Positions 1-6,382 of a stretch of DNA of 6,478 bases are shown here, piece after piece. The notes beneath the pieces were generated by a model that saw only the letters and a program-made list of their open reading frames with translations, did no database searches and had not been told where the DNA came from. The stretch is from Lachnospiraceae bacterium (GTDB lineage Bacteria; Bacillota_A; Clostridia; Lachnospirales; Lachnospiraceae). The position numbers and the translations under genes were made by a program. Location of the stretch: the NCBI GenBank assembly GCA_017652545.1, contig JAGCAV010000130.1, forward strand, positions 1-6,478, written 5' to 3'. Within the stretch, counting starts at the first letter, position 1; each line of letters starts with the position of its first letter.

Positions 1-552
1 GTGTCCCACCCCGTCAAGCAGGGGCTGGTCCAGACCCTCTCTGTCTACATCGATACCCTTCTTCTGTGCACTGCCACAGCCCTGATGTGTCTGGCCAGCG
101 GCGTTCCCCATACAGCCGAAGTATCCGGTGCGATGTATGTCCAGAAGGCCATCTCGACCGTGTTCGGTATGGTCGGACCCGTTTTCATCACCGTAGCCAT
201 GCTTTTATTCGCATTCACAACACTGATCGGAAACCTGTATTACGTCGACAATGCCCTGATCTATCTGAACGGGAAAAAGGAACCCGGCCGTGGGTTCAGG
301 ATCTTCTTCAAATGTCTGTGTGTCCTGATCATCTTTCTCGGCGCAGCCATGCCGATGGACGCTGCCTGGGCCATGGCGGATATCACCATGGGCGGAATGA
401 CCCTGATCAATCTGCCGGCATGCATGCTGCTCGGCAAAGTTGCGATCGATGCGCTTCAGGATTATGAGAAACAGAAAAAGACAGGCGTGAATCCTGTCTT
501 TAAAGCAGAAAATATCGGGCTTCATTCTGATGAACTGGACTACTGGGACTGA
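1..552 (+). CDS. Sodium:alanine/glycine (AGCS) symporter, C-terminal part, 5' truncated by window edge
   Basis: This is the last 183 codons of an integral membrane protein that probably imports alanine, glycine or a related amino acid with sodium. The reading frame is open from base 1, so the GTG there is an internal Val codon rather than a start; whole family members are roughly 450-490 residues. The segment [20 protein letters not shown] (residues 3-22) is typical of the AGCS (AlsT/DagA-like) family. It is followed by hydrophobic helices at about residues 13-34, 50-78, 101-121 and 128-147, and by a charged cytoplasmic tail. The motif [13 protein letters not shown] (about 77-89) also fits this family. 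The stop TGA is at 550-552. The gene is convergent with the sugar operon and overlaps its last gene by 13 nt, so it is probably functionally separate. Family assignment is confident; the transported amino acid is not visible. Confidence 0.9.
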   Translation: MSHPVKQGLVQTLSVYIDTLLLCTATALMCLASGVPHTAEVSGAMYVQKAISTVFGMVGPVFITVAMLLFAFTTLIGNLYYVDNALIYLNGKKEPGRGFRIFFKCLCVLIIFLGAAMPMDAAWAMADITMGGMTLINLPACMLLGKVAIDALQDYEKQKKTGVNPVFKAENIGLHSDELDYWD

Positions 553-1235
553 CTGTTCCTGAACGCTTCCAGGATCTGAATGCCTGCGCTGGTGCCGATC
601 CGTTCGGCACCGGCTTCAATCATTTCCCTGCAGCTTTCCCAGGTTCTGATCCCGCCTGCCGCCTTCACTTTGACCGCATCACCGACAGTTTCCTTCATCA
701 GCCTGACATCCTCCACAAGCGCGCCGCCTGTCCCGAAGCCGGTGGACGTCTTGATGAAGTCCGGCCTGACCGAAAGGGCGATCTGCGCCAGATGCCTGAT
801 CTCTTCCTTCTCCAGATAGCAGTTCTCAAAAATGACCTTGGAAATGGCACCCGCGCTGCGGCAGGCCGTGACAATGCCCTCCATTTCCCTTCTGATATAA
901 TCCCAGTTCCCGTTCTTCACTTCGGTCAGGTTGACCACATAGTCGATCTCATCCGCCCCGTTTTTCAGCGCGTCCTGCGTCTCGAACACTTTTGTTTCCA
1001 GGGTCGTCTGTCCCAGCGGAAAGCTGATGGCAGCTCCGACATGGACCGGTGTACCGGCCAGAAATTCCCTGCACAGGCGCACCTGCACCGAATTGATCGC
1101 CACCATGGCAAACCCGTACGTCTTTGCCTCCTGGCAGAGCTTTTCCATGGCGCCGCGGTCGGCGAACGCTTTCAGGTTGGTATGGTCAAACATACCGGCA
1201 AGTGTTTTTTCCGTGAGTTGTTCCGTGTTTATCAT
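540..1235 (-). CDS. deoC: DeoC-type class I aldolase (deoxyribose-phosphate aldolase family)
   Basis: This is a 231-residue cytoplasmic TIM-barrel aldolase, the usual length for the family. DERA cleaves 2-deoxy-D-ribose 5-phosphate to glyceraldehyde 3-phosphate and acetaldehyde through a Schiff base. Seen here: FDHTNLKAF (16-24), ADEIDYVVN with the conserved Asp98, KVIFENCYL (133-141), [13 protein letters not shown] with Schiff-base Lys162, KAAGGIRT with the accessory Lys191, and the phosphate-site segment RIGTSAG near the C-terminus. Departures from common DERAs are VAINS (45-49) where VCVNP is usual, and ISFPLG where IGFPLG is usual. The family and chemistry are therefore firm, while the exact substrate may differ. 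The start ATG at 1233-1235 follows AGGAG about 8 nt upstream. The gene begins 24 nt after the FGGY kinase and is the last gene of the operon. Its stop lies inside the convergent symporter gene. Confidence 0.88.
   Translation of the reverse strand: MINTEQLTEKTLAGMFDHTNLKAFADRGAMEKLCQEAKTYGFAMVAINSVQVRLCREFLAGTPVHVGAAISFPLGQTTLETKVFETQDALKNGADEIDYVVNLTEVKNGNWDYIRREMEGIVTACRSAGAISKVIFENCYLEKEEIRHLAQIALSVRPDFIKTSTGFGTGGALVEDVRLMKETVGDAVKVKAAGGIRTWESCREMIEAGAERIGTSAGIQILEAFRNSQSQ
588..614. other. Stable 11-bp stem-loop inside the 3' part of deoC, just past the symporter stop
   Basis: Bases 588-598 pair with 604-614 (11 pairs, one G-T) around the loop TCCGT. On the plus strand it lies 35 nt after the symporter stop codon; on the minus strand it lies in deoC codons for the conserved phosphate-site region (AGAERIGTS). 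No T-run follows on either strand, so it is not a canonical intrinsic terminator. It could still slow or stop readthrough between the convergent genes, or may simply reflect codon choice in a conserved stretch. Confidence 0.35.
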
Positions 1236-1259
1236 CTGATTGTCTCCTGTGTCTGAAGT

Positions 1260-2777
1260 TCACATCATCATCGGGAATACCGGTTCCAGCGCGTCGTAGC
1301 AGGCATCAAAGAGTGCTTTCACCGGTTCGTATGCCTTCGCCGCAGCCGGATCAGGTTCCTGCACATCGGTGATCTGCACAAAGCGGTCGATCACATGAAA
1401 ATCGGGGAAAAGGCCTGTTCCGACACCGGCGATCACAGCCGCTCCCATGGAACCCGCCTCCTCGAGGACCTGAGGCACCAGTATTCTGGTCCCGTAGATA
1501 TCCGCCATGATCCTGCGCCAGATCTGCCCCTTCGCGCCGCCGCCCACAACCGTGATCTCGTGGATCGGTACGGATGAGCGCAGCGTTTCCAGGATCACAT
1601 TCAGATTCAGCGTGATCCCTTCCATCACGCTCCGGATCATGTCCGCGCGGGTGTTTTCCGCCTTCAGTCCGAGGAAAGCGCCTCTGGCCCGGTGATTCCA
1701 CCGCGGCGCCCTCTCACCGAGCAGATAGGGAAGAAACAGCACACCGTTCGCTCCCGGCGGGCTCTTTGCGATCTCCTCCTCCATCAGGTCGTACGGACTT
1801 TTGTTCTCCTTCAGCGCCCCGGCCGTCTCGATCCGGCAGATGGTGTTCTTCAGCCAGCTGTACGCGCCGCCTGCCGTCTGCATTGTCCCGTTCGGCGCAT
1901 AGAGGCCCGGGACCGCATGGACCCATGTCACCGTCCTCATCTGTTCATCAAACACCGGCTTATCCGATGCTGTCGTGATCCAGGCGGAGGTTCCCATGCA
2001 GCTGTAGGTCTTTCCCGGCTCGATCGATCCGGCGCCGACGCTCGCGCTCACCCCGTCCCCGCAGCCGATGACCACCGGTGTGCCCGCGATCAGTCCCGTC
2101 TGATCCGCTGCCGCTTTTGTCACAGTCCCCGCGACGGTGACGGATGGCAGCGCATCCGGAAGCTTGTCCGGATCGATCCCGGATAAGCCGACCAGCTCCT
2201 GCGACCACTCCAGCCGGTTGATGTCAAAGCAGGTCATGCTGTTGGCATCCGAATAATCCGTACAGAAAACGCCGGTCAGGCAGTAAACGATATAATCCTT
2301 CGCGTTCAGGACCTTGCAGGTCTGTGCATAAATGTCCGGTTCATGATCCCGGATCCACATCAGCTTCTGAACACCGTAGGAAGCGCTGTTCCGGTGGCCG
2401 GTGATCCGGTAGAAATCCTTCTGGCTGATCTTTTCTTCCAGCTTTGCCGCCTGTTCCTGCGCCCGCTGATCAGCCCAGATGATCGACCTGCGCAGCGGCT
2501 TTCCGCTGCTGTCCACGCACAGGCAGCCCATCATCTGCCCGCTGAAGCTGACCGCGGCGATATCCCGCGGATCCGTACCGGTCTTCCTGATCAGTTCCCG
2601 GGTGGTGGCACACACAGCCTTCCACCAGTCCTGTGCGTCCTGCTCTGCCCAGGTTCCGTTGAAGTAGTCGACCTCATAGCCGAAAACTTCACTGCCGATG
2701 AACTCGCCGTCTGTCGAAAACAGACTCGCCTTGTTGCCGGATGTGCCCAGGTCATGGGCAAGTATGTATCTGCTCAT
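1260..2777 (-). CDS. FGGY-family carbohydrate kinase (xylulokinase-like)
   Basis: This 505-residue ATP-dependent sugar or polyol kinase has the normal length for FGGY enzymes. The N-terminal ATPase fold carries the phosphate loop AHDLGTSGNKASLF (7-20), then SGQMMG (79-84) and WADQRA (101-106). The hinge region has the catalytic Asp241 in GCGDGVSASVGAG. The C-terminal domain has GERAPRW (354-360), RGAFLGL (365-371) and the adenosine-binding VVGGGAKGQIW (410-420). I start at the ATG of MSRYILAHD (2775-2777), because a longer in-frame extension to 2876 would overlap the upstream dehydrogenase and has no family similarity. That ATG is 4 nt after the dehydrogenase stop, with only a weak, distant AGGGGA, which suggests translational coupling. 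Xylulokinases normally read QMHG with Asp-Asn at the catalytic site; here these are QMMG and Asp-Gly, so D-xylulose is doubtful as substrate. I give no gene symbol for that reason. Confidence 0.9.
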   Translation of the reverse strand: MSRYILAHDLGTSGNKASLFSTDGEFIGSEVFGYEVDYFNGTWAEQDAQDWWKAVCATTRELIRKTGTDPRDIAAVSFSGQMMGCLCVDSSGKPLRRSIIWADQRAQEQAAKLEEKISQKDFYRITGHRNSASYGVQKLMWIRDHEPDIYAQTCKVLNAKDYIVYCLTGVFCTDYSDANSMTCFDINRLEWSQELVGLSGIDPDKLPDALPSVTVAGTVTKAAADQTGLIAGTPVVIGCGDGVSASVGAGSIEPGKTYSCMGTSAWITTASDKPVFDEQMRTVTWVHAVPGLYAPNGTMQTAGGAYSWLKNTICRIETAGALKENKSPYDLMEEEIAKSPPGANGVLFLPYLLGERAPRWNHRARGAFLGLKAENTRADMIRSVMEGITLNLNVILETLRSSVPIHEITVVGGGAKGQIWRRIMADIYGTRILVPQVLEEAGSMGAAVIAGVGTGLFPDFHVIDRFVQITDVQEPDPAAAKAYEPVKALFDACYDALEPVFPMMM

Positions 2778-2781
2778 CGTC

Positions 2782-3843
2782 TTACCCGTTTCCCCTGTTG
2801 TATACGACAATTCCCTTCTTGCTGATCTCCCGCCGCTCAAGCTTTTCAAAGGCATCCAGAATATTGTCAAAATCAAAGTAATCAGAGATATAATCCTTCA
2901 GATCGATCACCCCGTCCCTGATCCACTGCATGACCTGGCCTGTTGCAGCGCCTTCCTCCGCTTTGTTAGGGAACTGCTGGAACTGGACCTGCCAGTTATA
3001 AGGCGCCTTCTCCCAGTCCAGCTGCATGCTGCAGTCGGGAGAGATGCCGTAGCAGCAGATCTTTCCCTGGTCACAGATAAATTCCATCGCCTGGTTGATC
3101 AGCGGAAGCATGCCGACCGCATCCAGTACATACTGCACACCGTCCGGACAGATCTCACGGATCTTTGTTCCGGGATCTGTGACGCGGCTGTTGAAGGCAA
3201 AATCTGCCCCGTTGGCCAGCGCCTCACTGATCTTCTCATCCTTGACATCGAATGCGATCAGGGGATGAACGCCCAGAAGGCTCATAAAACGGATGAAGGT
3301 CAGTCCCACGGGACCGCATCCGAATACAGCCACACTGCTTCCGGCCGTGATCCCGAACCGCTTAATGGAACTTAACACCTCCCTGAGGGTCACGATCATG
3401 GCGGCGTCCACCGGATCCACATCCTCGGGAAGAACGGTCTGGCCATAGGCGCACTCCGGTGCCTTCCCCTCCTCATACGCGGCGGTATCATGGACAACGG
3501 CATATTCACTGTAGGCACCCCAGGCACTTCCAAGCCCCGGATAAAGCACCGGATCCGGATCCACAAAAGGAAGCAGGACCTTGTCGCCGAGCCGGTATCC
3601 CTTCACCTCGCTTCCGAGCCTGATCACTTCGCCCACAGCCTCATGTCCGAGCATCAGCGGATACTGGTCCTGACCGACTCCCTTAAAACGGCGATGGATC
3701 AGTTTCGCGTCCGTCCCGTTGCAGATCCCGCAGCTGATGGTCCGGACCAGTGCCTGTTTCGGTGTGATGGAAGGCATCGGTATGCGCCTTACCTCCAGCG
3801 ATCCGTCTTCTGTCACCACAAGCGTCCTCATCATATCTTCCAT
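2782..3843 (-). CDS. Zinc-dependent MDR alcohol/polyol dehydrogenase
   Basis: This 353-residue cytoplasmic NAD(P)-dependent dehydrogenase of the medium-chain (sorbitol/threonine dehydrogenase-like) family should oxidise a hydroxyl on a sugar or polyol. The GroES-like half shows the catalytic-zinc ligands Cys38 in CGICNGTD, His67-Glu68 in GHEAVGEV, and probably Glu155 in TLREVLSSI. The Rossmann half shows GCGPVG (175-180), and Asp199 at the end of the second strand favours NAD over NADP. The four-Cys structural-zinc loop expected around residues 90-112 is absent. The start is ATG 3841-3843 (MEDMMRTL): AAAGGAGG lies 6 nt upstream. The 21 residues that could be added upstream are Arg/Pro-rich and overlap the preceding gene. 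It follows the lactonase-like gene by 22 nt and precedes the kinase by 4 nt. The family is clear; the substrate is unknown. Confidence 0.9.
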   Translation of the reverse strand: MEDMMRTLVVTEDGSLEVRRIPMPSITPKQALVRTISCGICNGTDAKLIHRRFKGVGQDQYPLMLGHEAVGEVIRLGSEVKGYRLGDKVLLPFVDPDPVLYPGLGSAWGAYSEYAVVHDTAAYEEGKAPECAYGQTVLPEDVDPVDAAMIVTLREVLSSIKRFGITAGSSVAVFGCGPVGLTFIRFMSLLGVHPLIAFDVKDEKISEALANGADFAFNSRVTDPGTKIREICPDGVQYVLDAVGMLPLINQAMEFICDQGKICCYGISPDCSMQLDWEKAPYNWQVQFQQFPNKAEEGAATGQVMQWIRDGVIDLKDYISDYFDFDNILDAFEKLERREISKKGIVVYNRGNG

Positions 3844-3849
3844 ACCGGG

Positions 3850-3857
3850 CCTCCTTT
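3850..3857 (-). promoter_or_regulatory. Ribosome binding site fixing the MDR dehydrogenase start
   Basis: On the minus strand AAAGGAGG lies 6 nt before the ATG at 3843-3841. This near-perfect Shine-Dalgarno sequence decides between several in-frame Met codons (3906, 3843, 3834, 3831) in favour of 3843. Confidence 0.8.
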
Positions 3858-3865
3858 CCCTTCCG

Positions 3866-4858
3866 TTACGGCAGCTCGACCTCCGCCATGGTGGCGGGCA
3901 TCTCATGAGCTGTATTCACTTTTGTCTCATCGGTGACCAGATCAAAGCAGGAGGCTATGATCTTTCCCTCCCAGATACAGACATCGCAGGGCTGGTCCAG
4001 TCCGCCCTCCAGGCCTGTGCAGTCAGGGGATGACGCGATCCTGCTCACCTTCCCGTCCTTTGTCACACGGCAGACCGCATTGTCATTGAAATCAGCGATG
4101 TAGATATCCCCGGTCCGCTCGTCAAGGATCATCCCGTCCGTGGATTTCATCAGTTCATAGTCACCGGCCCAGCGCTCGTTTGAAGCGCAGGATCCGTCTT
4201 CGGCAAAGGTGATCCTGTGGACCATCCCGTCCCCGTAGTTTCCCACATACAGCGCTCCGTCCGCGCCGAAGACAATGCCGTCCGCGCCATACTGGCACTG
4301 TTCGTTCTCGGTCACAAATGTGGTGAAAAGATGGGGATCTTCAAGGGTATTGGTCACCTCAATATCCCTGTCATCCAGGGCAAAGCGGTAAACGCCGCTG
4401 ACCAGATGGCCATCCGGCCCCGGGATCTTTGTCAGGTAGCTCTGCGTCACATACATGTAGCCGTCACGGATCTTCACGCCATTGGGATGCTCCATTCCGT
4501 ACGCCACCACATGCCAGTCCACGATCCCGTTCTCATCGGCTGTGATCTTCAGGACCCTTCCCTTGAAGTTCAGCTCTTCCCTTCCCAGCCACGGAATATT
4601 GTCACAAAGATAGATATTGTAGTCGTCGTCAAAGGCGATGCCCATATTTCTGGCCAGGCCGGTCGTCTCCTCCACCGGCACATCAAACCATTTGGTGATG
4701 TTTTTGTTCCTGTCGATGCGGATCACACAGCCCTTAAAGCTGTCGTCGGCGAAATTGGGACAGGATACGATCAGATCACCGTTTCTGTGATCGATCTCCA
4801 TGCTGTCCGGTGTGCACACATAATCCGGAAGGATCGTAAACAGTTTCGACTCGTTCAT
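3866..4858 (-). CDS. SMP-30/gluconolactonase-like beta-propeller protein
   Basis: This is a 330-residue protein without signal peptide or membrane segment, so probably cytoplasmic. It reads as a six-bladed beta-propeller of the SMP-30/gluconolactonase/LRE type, with repeating blade edges such as GDLIVSCPN, NIYLCDN, GYMYVTQS, GALYVGNYG and GDIYIADFN. Known members bind one divalent metal and hydrolyse sugar lactones. Likely metal or active-site residues are Glu21 (PDSMEID), Asn126 (HPNGVKI) and an Asp in either YGADGIVF (193) or STDGMILD (241). The spacing differs from the vertebrate enzyme, so activity is inferred. The start ATG at 4856-4858 has AAAGGAGA with good spacing. It is the first enzyme gene of the operon, 143 nt downstream of the repressor gene, and a likely operator lies in that gap. 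A sugar-lactone hydrolase partnering the dehydrogenase is the best guess. Confidence 0.8.
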   Translation of the reverse strand: MNESKLFTILPDYVCTPDSMEIDHRNGDLIVSCPNFADDSFKGCVIRIDRNKNITKWFDVPVEETTGLARNMGIAFDDDYNIYLCDNIPWLGREELNFKGRVLKITADENGIVDWHVVAYGMEHPNGVKIRDGYMYVTQSYLTKIPGPDGHLVSGVYRFALDDRDIEVTNTLEDPHLFTTFVTENEQCQYGADGIVFGADGALYVGNYGDGMVHRITFAEDGSCASNERWAGDYELMKSTDGMILDERTGDIYIADFNDNAVCRVTKDGKVSRIASSPDCTGLEGGLDQPCDVCIWEGKIIASCFDLVTDETKVNTAHEMPATMAEVELP

Positions 4859-4888
4859 ACTGATCTCCTTTCATCTCCGGCAGATTTC

Positions 4889-4907
4889 CGATACCGTTTA
4901 CAGTATC
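4889..4907 (-). promoter_or_regulatory. Candidate LacI-family operator / inverted repeat before the lactonase gene
   Basis: On the minus strand the 18-mer GATACTGTAAACGGTATC (4907-4890) is an imperfect inverted repeat with 7 of 9 symmetric pairs. The overlapping 14-mer TGTAAACGGTATCG (4902-4889) matches 8 of 10 fixed positions of the LacI-family consensus TGNAANCGNTTNCA. As RNA, the same bases could fold into a 7-bp stem with a UAAA loop about 20 nt above the ribosome binding site. I favour a DNA operator because similar sequences occur in the lacI control region. I found no convincing -35/-10 pair in the gap, so a separate promoter here is unproven. Confidence 0.5.
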
Positions 4908-5001
4908 ACACAGCGCGCCCACCCATCCTATTGTGATAATCAAACATTTTCCGCAAGATTCGCACAGAAAAAAAGAGACCCTGACTGATCAGCGGCGCCA
5001 T

Positions 5002-6087
5002 CTATCCTTCATTGTCCGCCCGGTAGATGACTCCCGCCTTCTCCAGGCTCTCCGGTTGAATGGTGGTGGATTCCCGCAGCACGACGCTCTGGGAGAGGGT
5101 TACATGCTGCGGATAGTCCTCGCCGTCAAGAGATGCTTTCATCATGGAGAACACAGCGTCTGCCAGCACCTTTGGCTGCTGCCACACCGTGGAAAGCGAC
5201 GGTCTTGAGAACACTGACGACGCCGTGTCATCAAACCCCATGACCTGAATATCCTCCGGCACACGGATGCCGGCGGTGACAAGTGAGAAGGTGACTGCGT
5301 TCGCCACCGCGTCATGTTCGCACAGGATCACTTCGGGCCAGTTTTTTCTTGGCATTTCCGACAGATGGCTTATGAGCCGGTCAAAATGCAGGTTCGTGGT
5401 ATAGTATCGGGACTCCATATCCGACAGAATGAAAAAGTCATCCATCGGCGTCAGCCCGTTATCCAGCATGCCCTGGCGGTAGCCCGCGATACGCTTCATC
5501 GTGGAATCCTGCTTTTTATGCTGGCTGGCGTGTATGTATACGATCCGCCGTTTTCCTTCCAGGCAAAAAGCGTTCACGATGCCGCGCATGGTCTCAAAAT
5601 TGTTCCAGTCCACACAGGGAAAGGCCTTGTCATACTCATCACACAGCACCACCCTGATGCCCAGTGAAGCCGCATTCGCCAGCTCCTTCTTCTGCACGCC
5701 GCCGATGGAAATGAGCCCCTCTGCCTGGTACTCGATCGCGGTATTGATATTTTTGGCATTCTGCTGCTCATCCCACTTGCCGCAGAACAGCGCCGGAAGA
5801 TACCCGCTCTTCTGAAAGCACTCCATCAGGCGCTCGTACACGAGGGTATAATACTCTGATGTCATATCCTGCGTGTTCAATACAATAATATTGCTGCGCT
5901 TTTTCCGCAGCATCTTTGCCGTGGTGTTGGGAATGTACTGCAGTTCTCTCACCGCCTGCATGACCTGCTGCTTCGTCGCATCAGAAATGGAAGATGTACT
6001 GTTCAGAACGTGCGAAACCGTAGAGGGGGAGACCCCTGCCGCCCTGGCAACATCAACGATGGTGGCGTGCTTTTTCTTTTCTCCCAT
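5002..6087 (-). CDS. LacI/PurR-family transcriptional regulator of the sugar operon
   Basis: This 361-residue DNA-binding repressor is probably released by a sugar or sugar phosphate from the pathway. The N-terminal helix-turn-helix is TIVDVARAAGVSPSTVSHVL (9-28). It is followed by the hinge helix NTTAKMLRKKRS (54-65), where Leu60 sits at the position that LacI and PurR insert into the minor groove at a central CG. The rest is a periplasmic-binding-protein-like sensor domain with features such as GLISIGG and VMGFDDT. The recognition helix reads TVSHV, as in PurR. The start ATG at 6085-6087 has AAAAGGA 9 nt upstream. It is transcribed ahead of, and in the same direction as, the four enzyme genes, and divergently from the aldo/keto reductase. 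Autoregulation is likely from candidate operators on both sides of the gene. The effector cannot be read from the sequence. Confidence 0.93.
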   Translation of the reverse strand: MGEKKKHATIVDVARAAGVSPSTVSHVLNSTSSISDATKQQVMQAVRELQYIPNTTAKMLRKKRSNIIVLNTQDMTSEYYTLVYERLMECFQKSGYLPALFCGKWDEQQNAKNINTAIEYQAEGLISIGGVQKKELANAASLGIRVVLCDEYDKAFPCVDWNNFETMRGIVNAFCLEGKRRIVYIHASQHKKQDSTMKRIAGYRQGMLDNGLTPMDDFFILSDMESRYYTTNLHFDRLISHLSEMPRKNWPEVILCEHDAVANAVTFSLVTAGIRVPEDIQVMGFDDTASSVFSRPSLSTVWQQPKVLADAVFSMMKASLDGEDYPQHVTLSQSVVLRESTTIQPESLEKAGVIYRADNEG

Positions 6088-6141
6088 ATGTGAAAATCCT
6101 TTTCCCTAAGTATGTATTATGCGTTTATTCTTCTGTCTTTA

Positions 6142-6155
6142 GTGTATCGTTTTCA
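6142..6155 (-). promoter_or_regulatory. Weak candidate LacI-family operator in the lacI leader
   Basis: On the minus strand TGAAAACGATACAC matches 7 of 10 fixed positions of TGNAANCGNTTNCA. Read on the plus strand, 6143-6160 agrees with the candidate operator at 4890-4907 in 13 of 18 positions. It lies about 30 nt downstream of the best -10 hexamer for lacI, so it could be an autoregulatory site. Confidence 0.35.
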
Positions 6156-6182
6156 TTATCAGCAAAACAACAGCCTGTATTC

Positions 6183-6188
6183 ATTATA
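6183..6188 (-). promoter_or_regulatory. Candidate -10 element for lacI and the operon
   Basis: A perfect TATAAT on the minus strand lies about 95 nt before the lacI start codon. No good -35 hexamer stands 16-18 bp upstream (the region is a T-run) and no extended TG is present. The promoter is therefore weak or activator-dependent, or the real one lies elsewhere in the gap. Confidence 0.35.
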
Positions 6189-6248
6189 AATCACCTTTCA
6201 GAAAAAAACATCATATTTGTTGAAAAATCAGGGAAAATTTATAAGGCT

Positions 6249-6277
6249 TTGACATCAGGCTCCTTATGGGGTATAAT
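6249..6277 (+). promoter_or_regulatory. Consensus sigma-A promoter for the aldo/keto reductase
   Basis: TTGACA at 6249-6254 and TATAAT at 6272-6277 are separated by exactly 17 bp, a perfect match to the housekeeping (sigma-70/sigma-A) consensus. The predicted transcription start is near 6284, which gives a leader of about 100 nt before the ATG at 6383. A promoter this strong normally needs tight repression, and the overlapping operator would supply it. Confidence 0.88.
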
Positions 6278-6290
6278 GCAAACGATTTCA
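6277..6290 (+). promoter_or_regulatory. LacI/CcpA-type operator (cre-like) over the reductase transcription start
   Basis: TGCAAACGATTTCA matches all 10 fixed positions of the LacI-family/cre consensus TGNAANCGNTTNCA. It begins at the last base of the -10 hexamer and covers the predicted start point, an ideal repressor position. It could be bound by the local LacI-family regulator, by CcpA (catabolite repression), or by both; sequence alone does not separate these. Confidence 0.7.
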
Positions 6291-6344
6291 TTAATACCCT
6301 TTTGTTTCTGTTATTTTTTGATATAGTCGCCAAAAGTAAGATTT

Positions 6345-6366
6345 CGGCACTCAGCATGCCGGCTGA
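6345..6366 (+). other. Two overlapping short stem-loops just above the reductase ribosome binding site
   Basis: CGGCA (6345-6349) pairs with TGCCG (6357-6361), and TCAGC (6351-6355) pairs with GCTGA (6362-6366). The two 5-bp stems share bases and exclude each other. The second ends 2 nt before the AAAGGAG ribosome binding site (6369-6375). They might modulate translation, but stems this short can occur by chance. Confidence 0.25.
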
Positions 6367-6382
6367 TGAAAGGAGCATCTTT

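Noticed and set aside
792..1256. Plus-strand 154-codon open frame opposite deoC
   Set aside because: It is antisense to deoC with shadow-type composition and no start signal.
2778..2876. N-terminal extension of the FGGY kinase
   Set aside because: The extra 33 residues lie upstream of the conserved MSRYILAHDLGTSG start, overlap the dehydrogenase gene, and lack family similarity.
2698..3375. Plus-strand 225-codon open frame across the kinase/dehydrogenase junction
   Set aside because: It is antisense to two well-supported genes and spans their boundary, with no family features.
4217..4936. Plus-strand 239-codon open frame opposite the lactonase-like gene
   Set aside because: It is antisense to a clear family protein, has no ribosome binding site, and shows no recognisable domain. 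It is a shadow of a GC-rich gene.
4968..5001. Possible intrinsic terminator after lacI
   Set aside because: There is a run of seven T on the minus strand, but the sequence before it folds only into 4-bp stems. A real terminator is unlikely, so lacI may be cotranscribed with the enzyme genes.
6090..6326. Plus-strand 78-codon frame in the lacI/reductase gap
   Set aside because: It starts at a GTG without a ribosome binding site, runs over the consensus promoter and operator, and resembles AT-rich noncoding sequence translated by chance.
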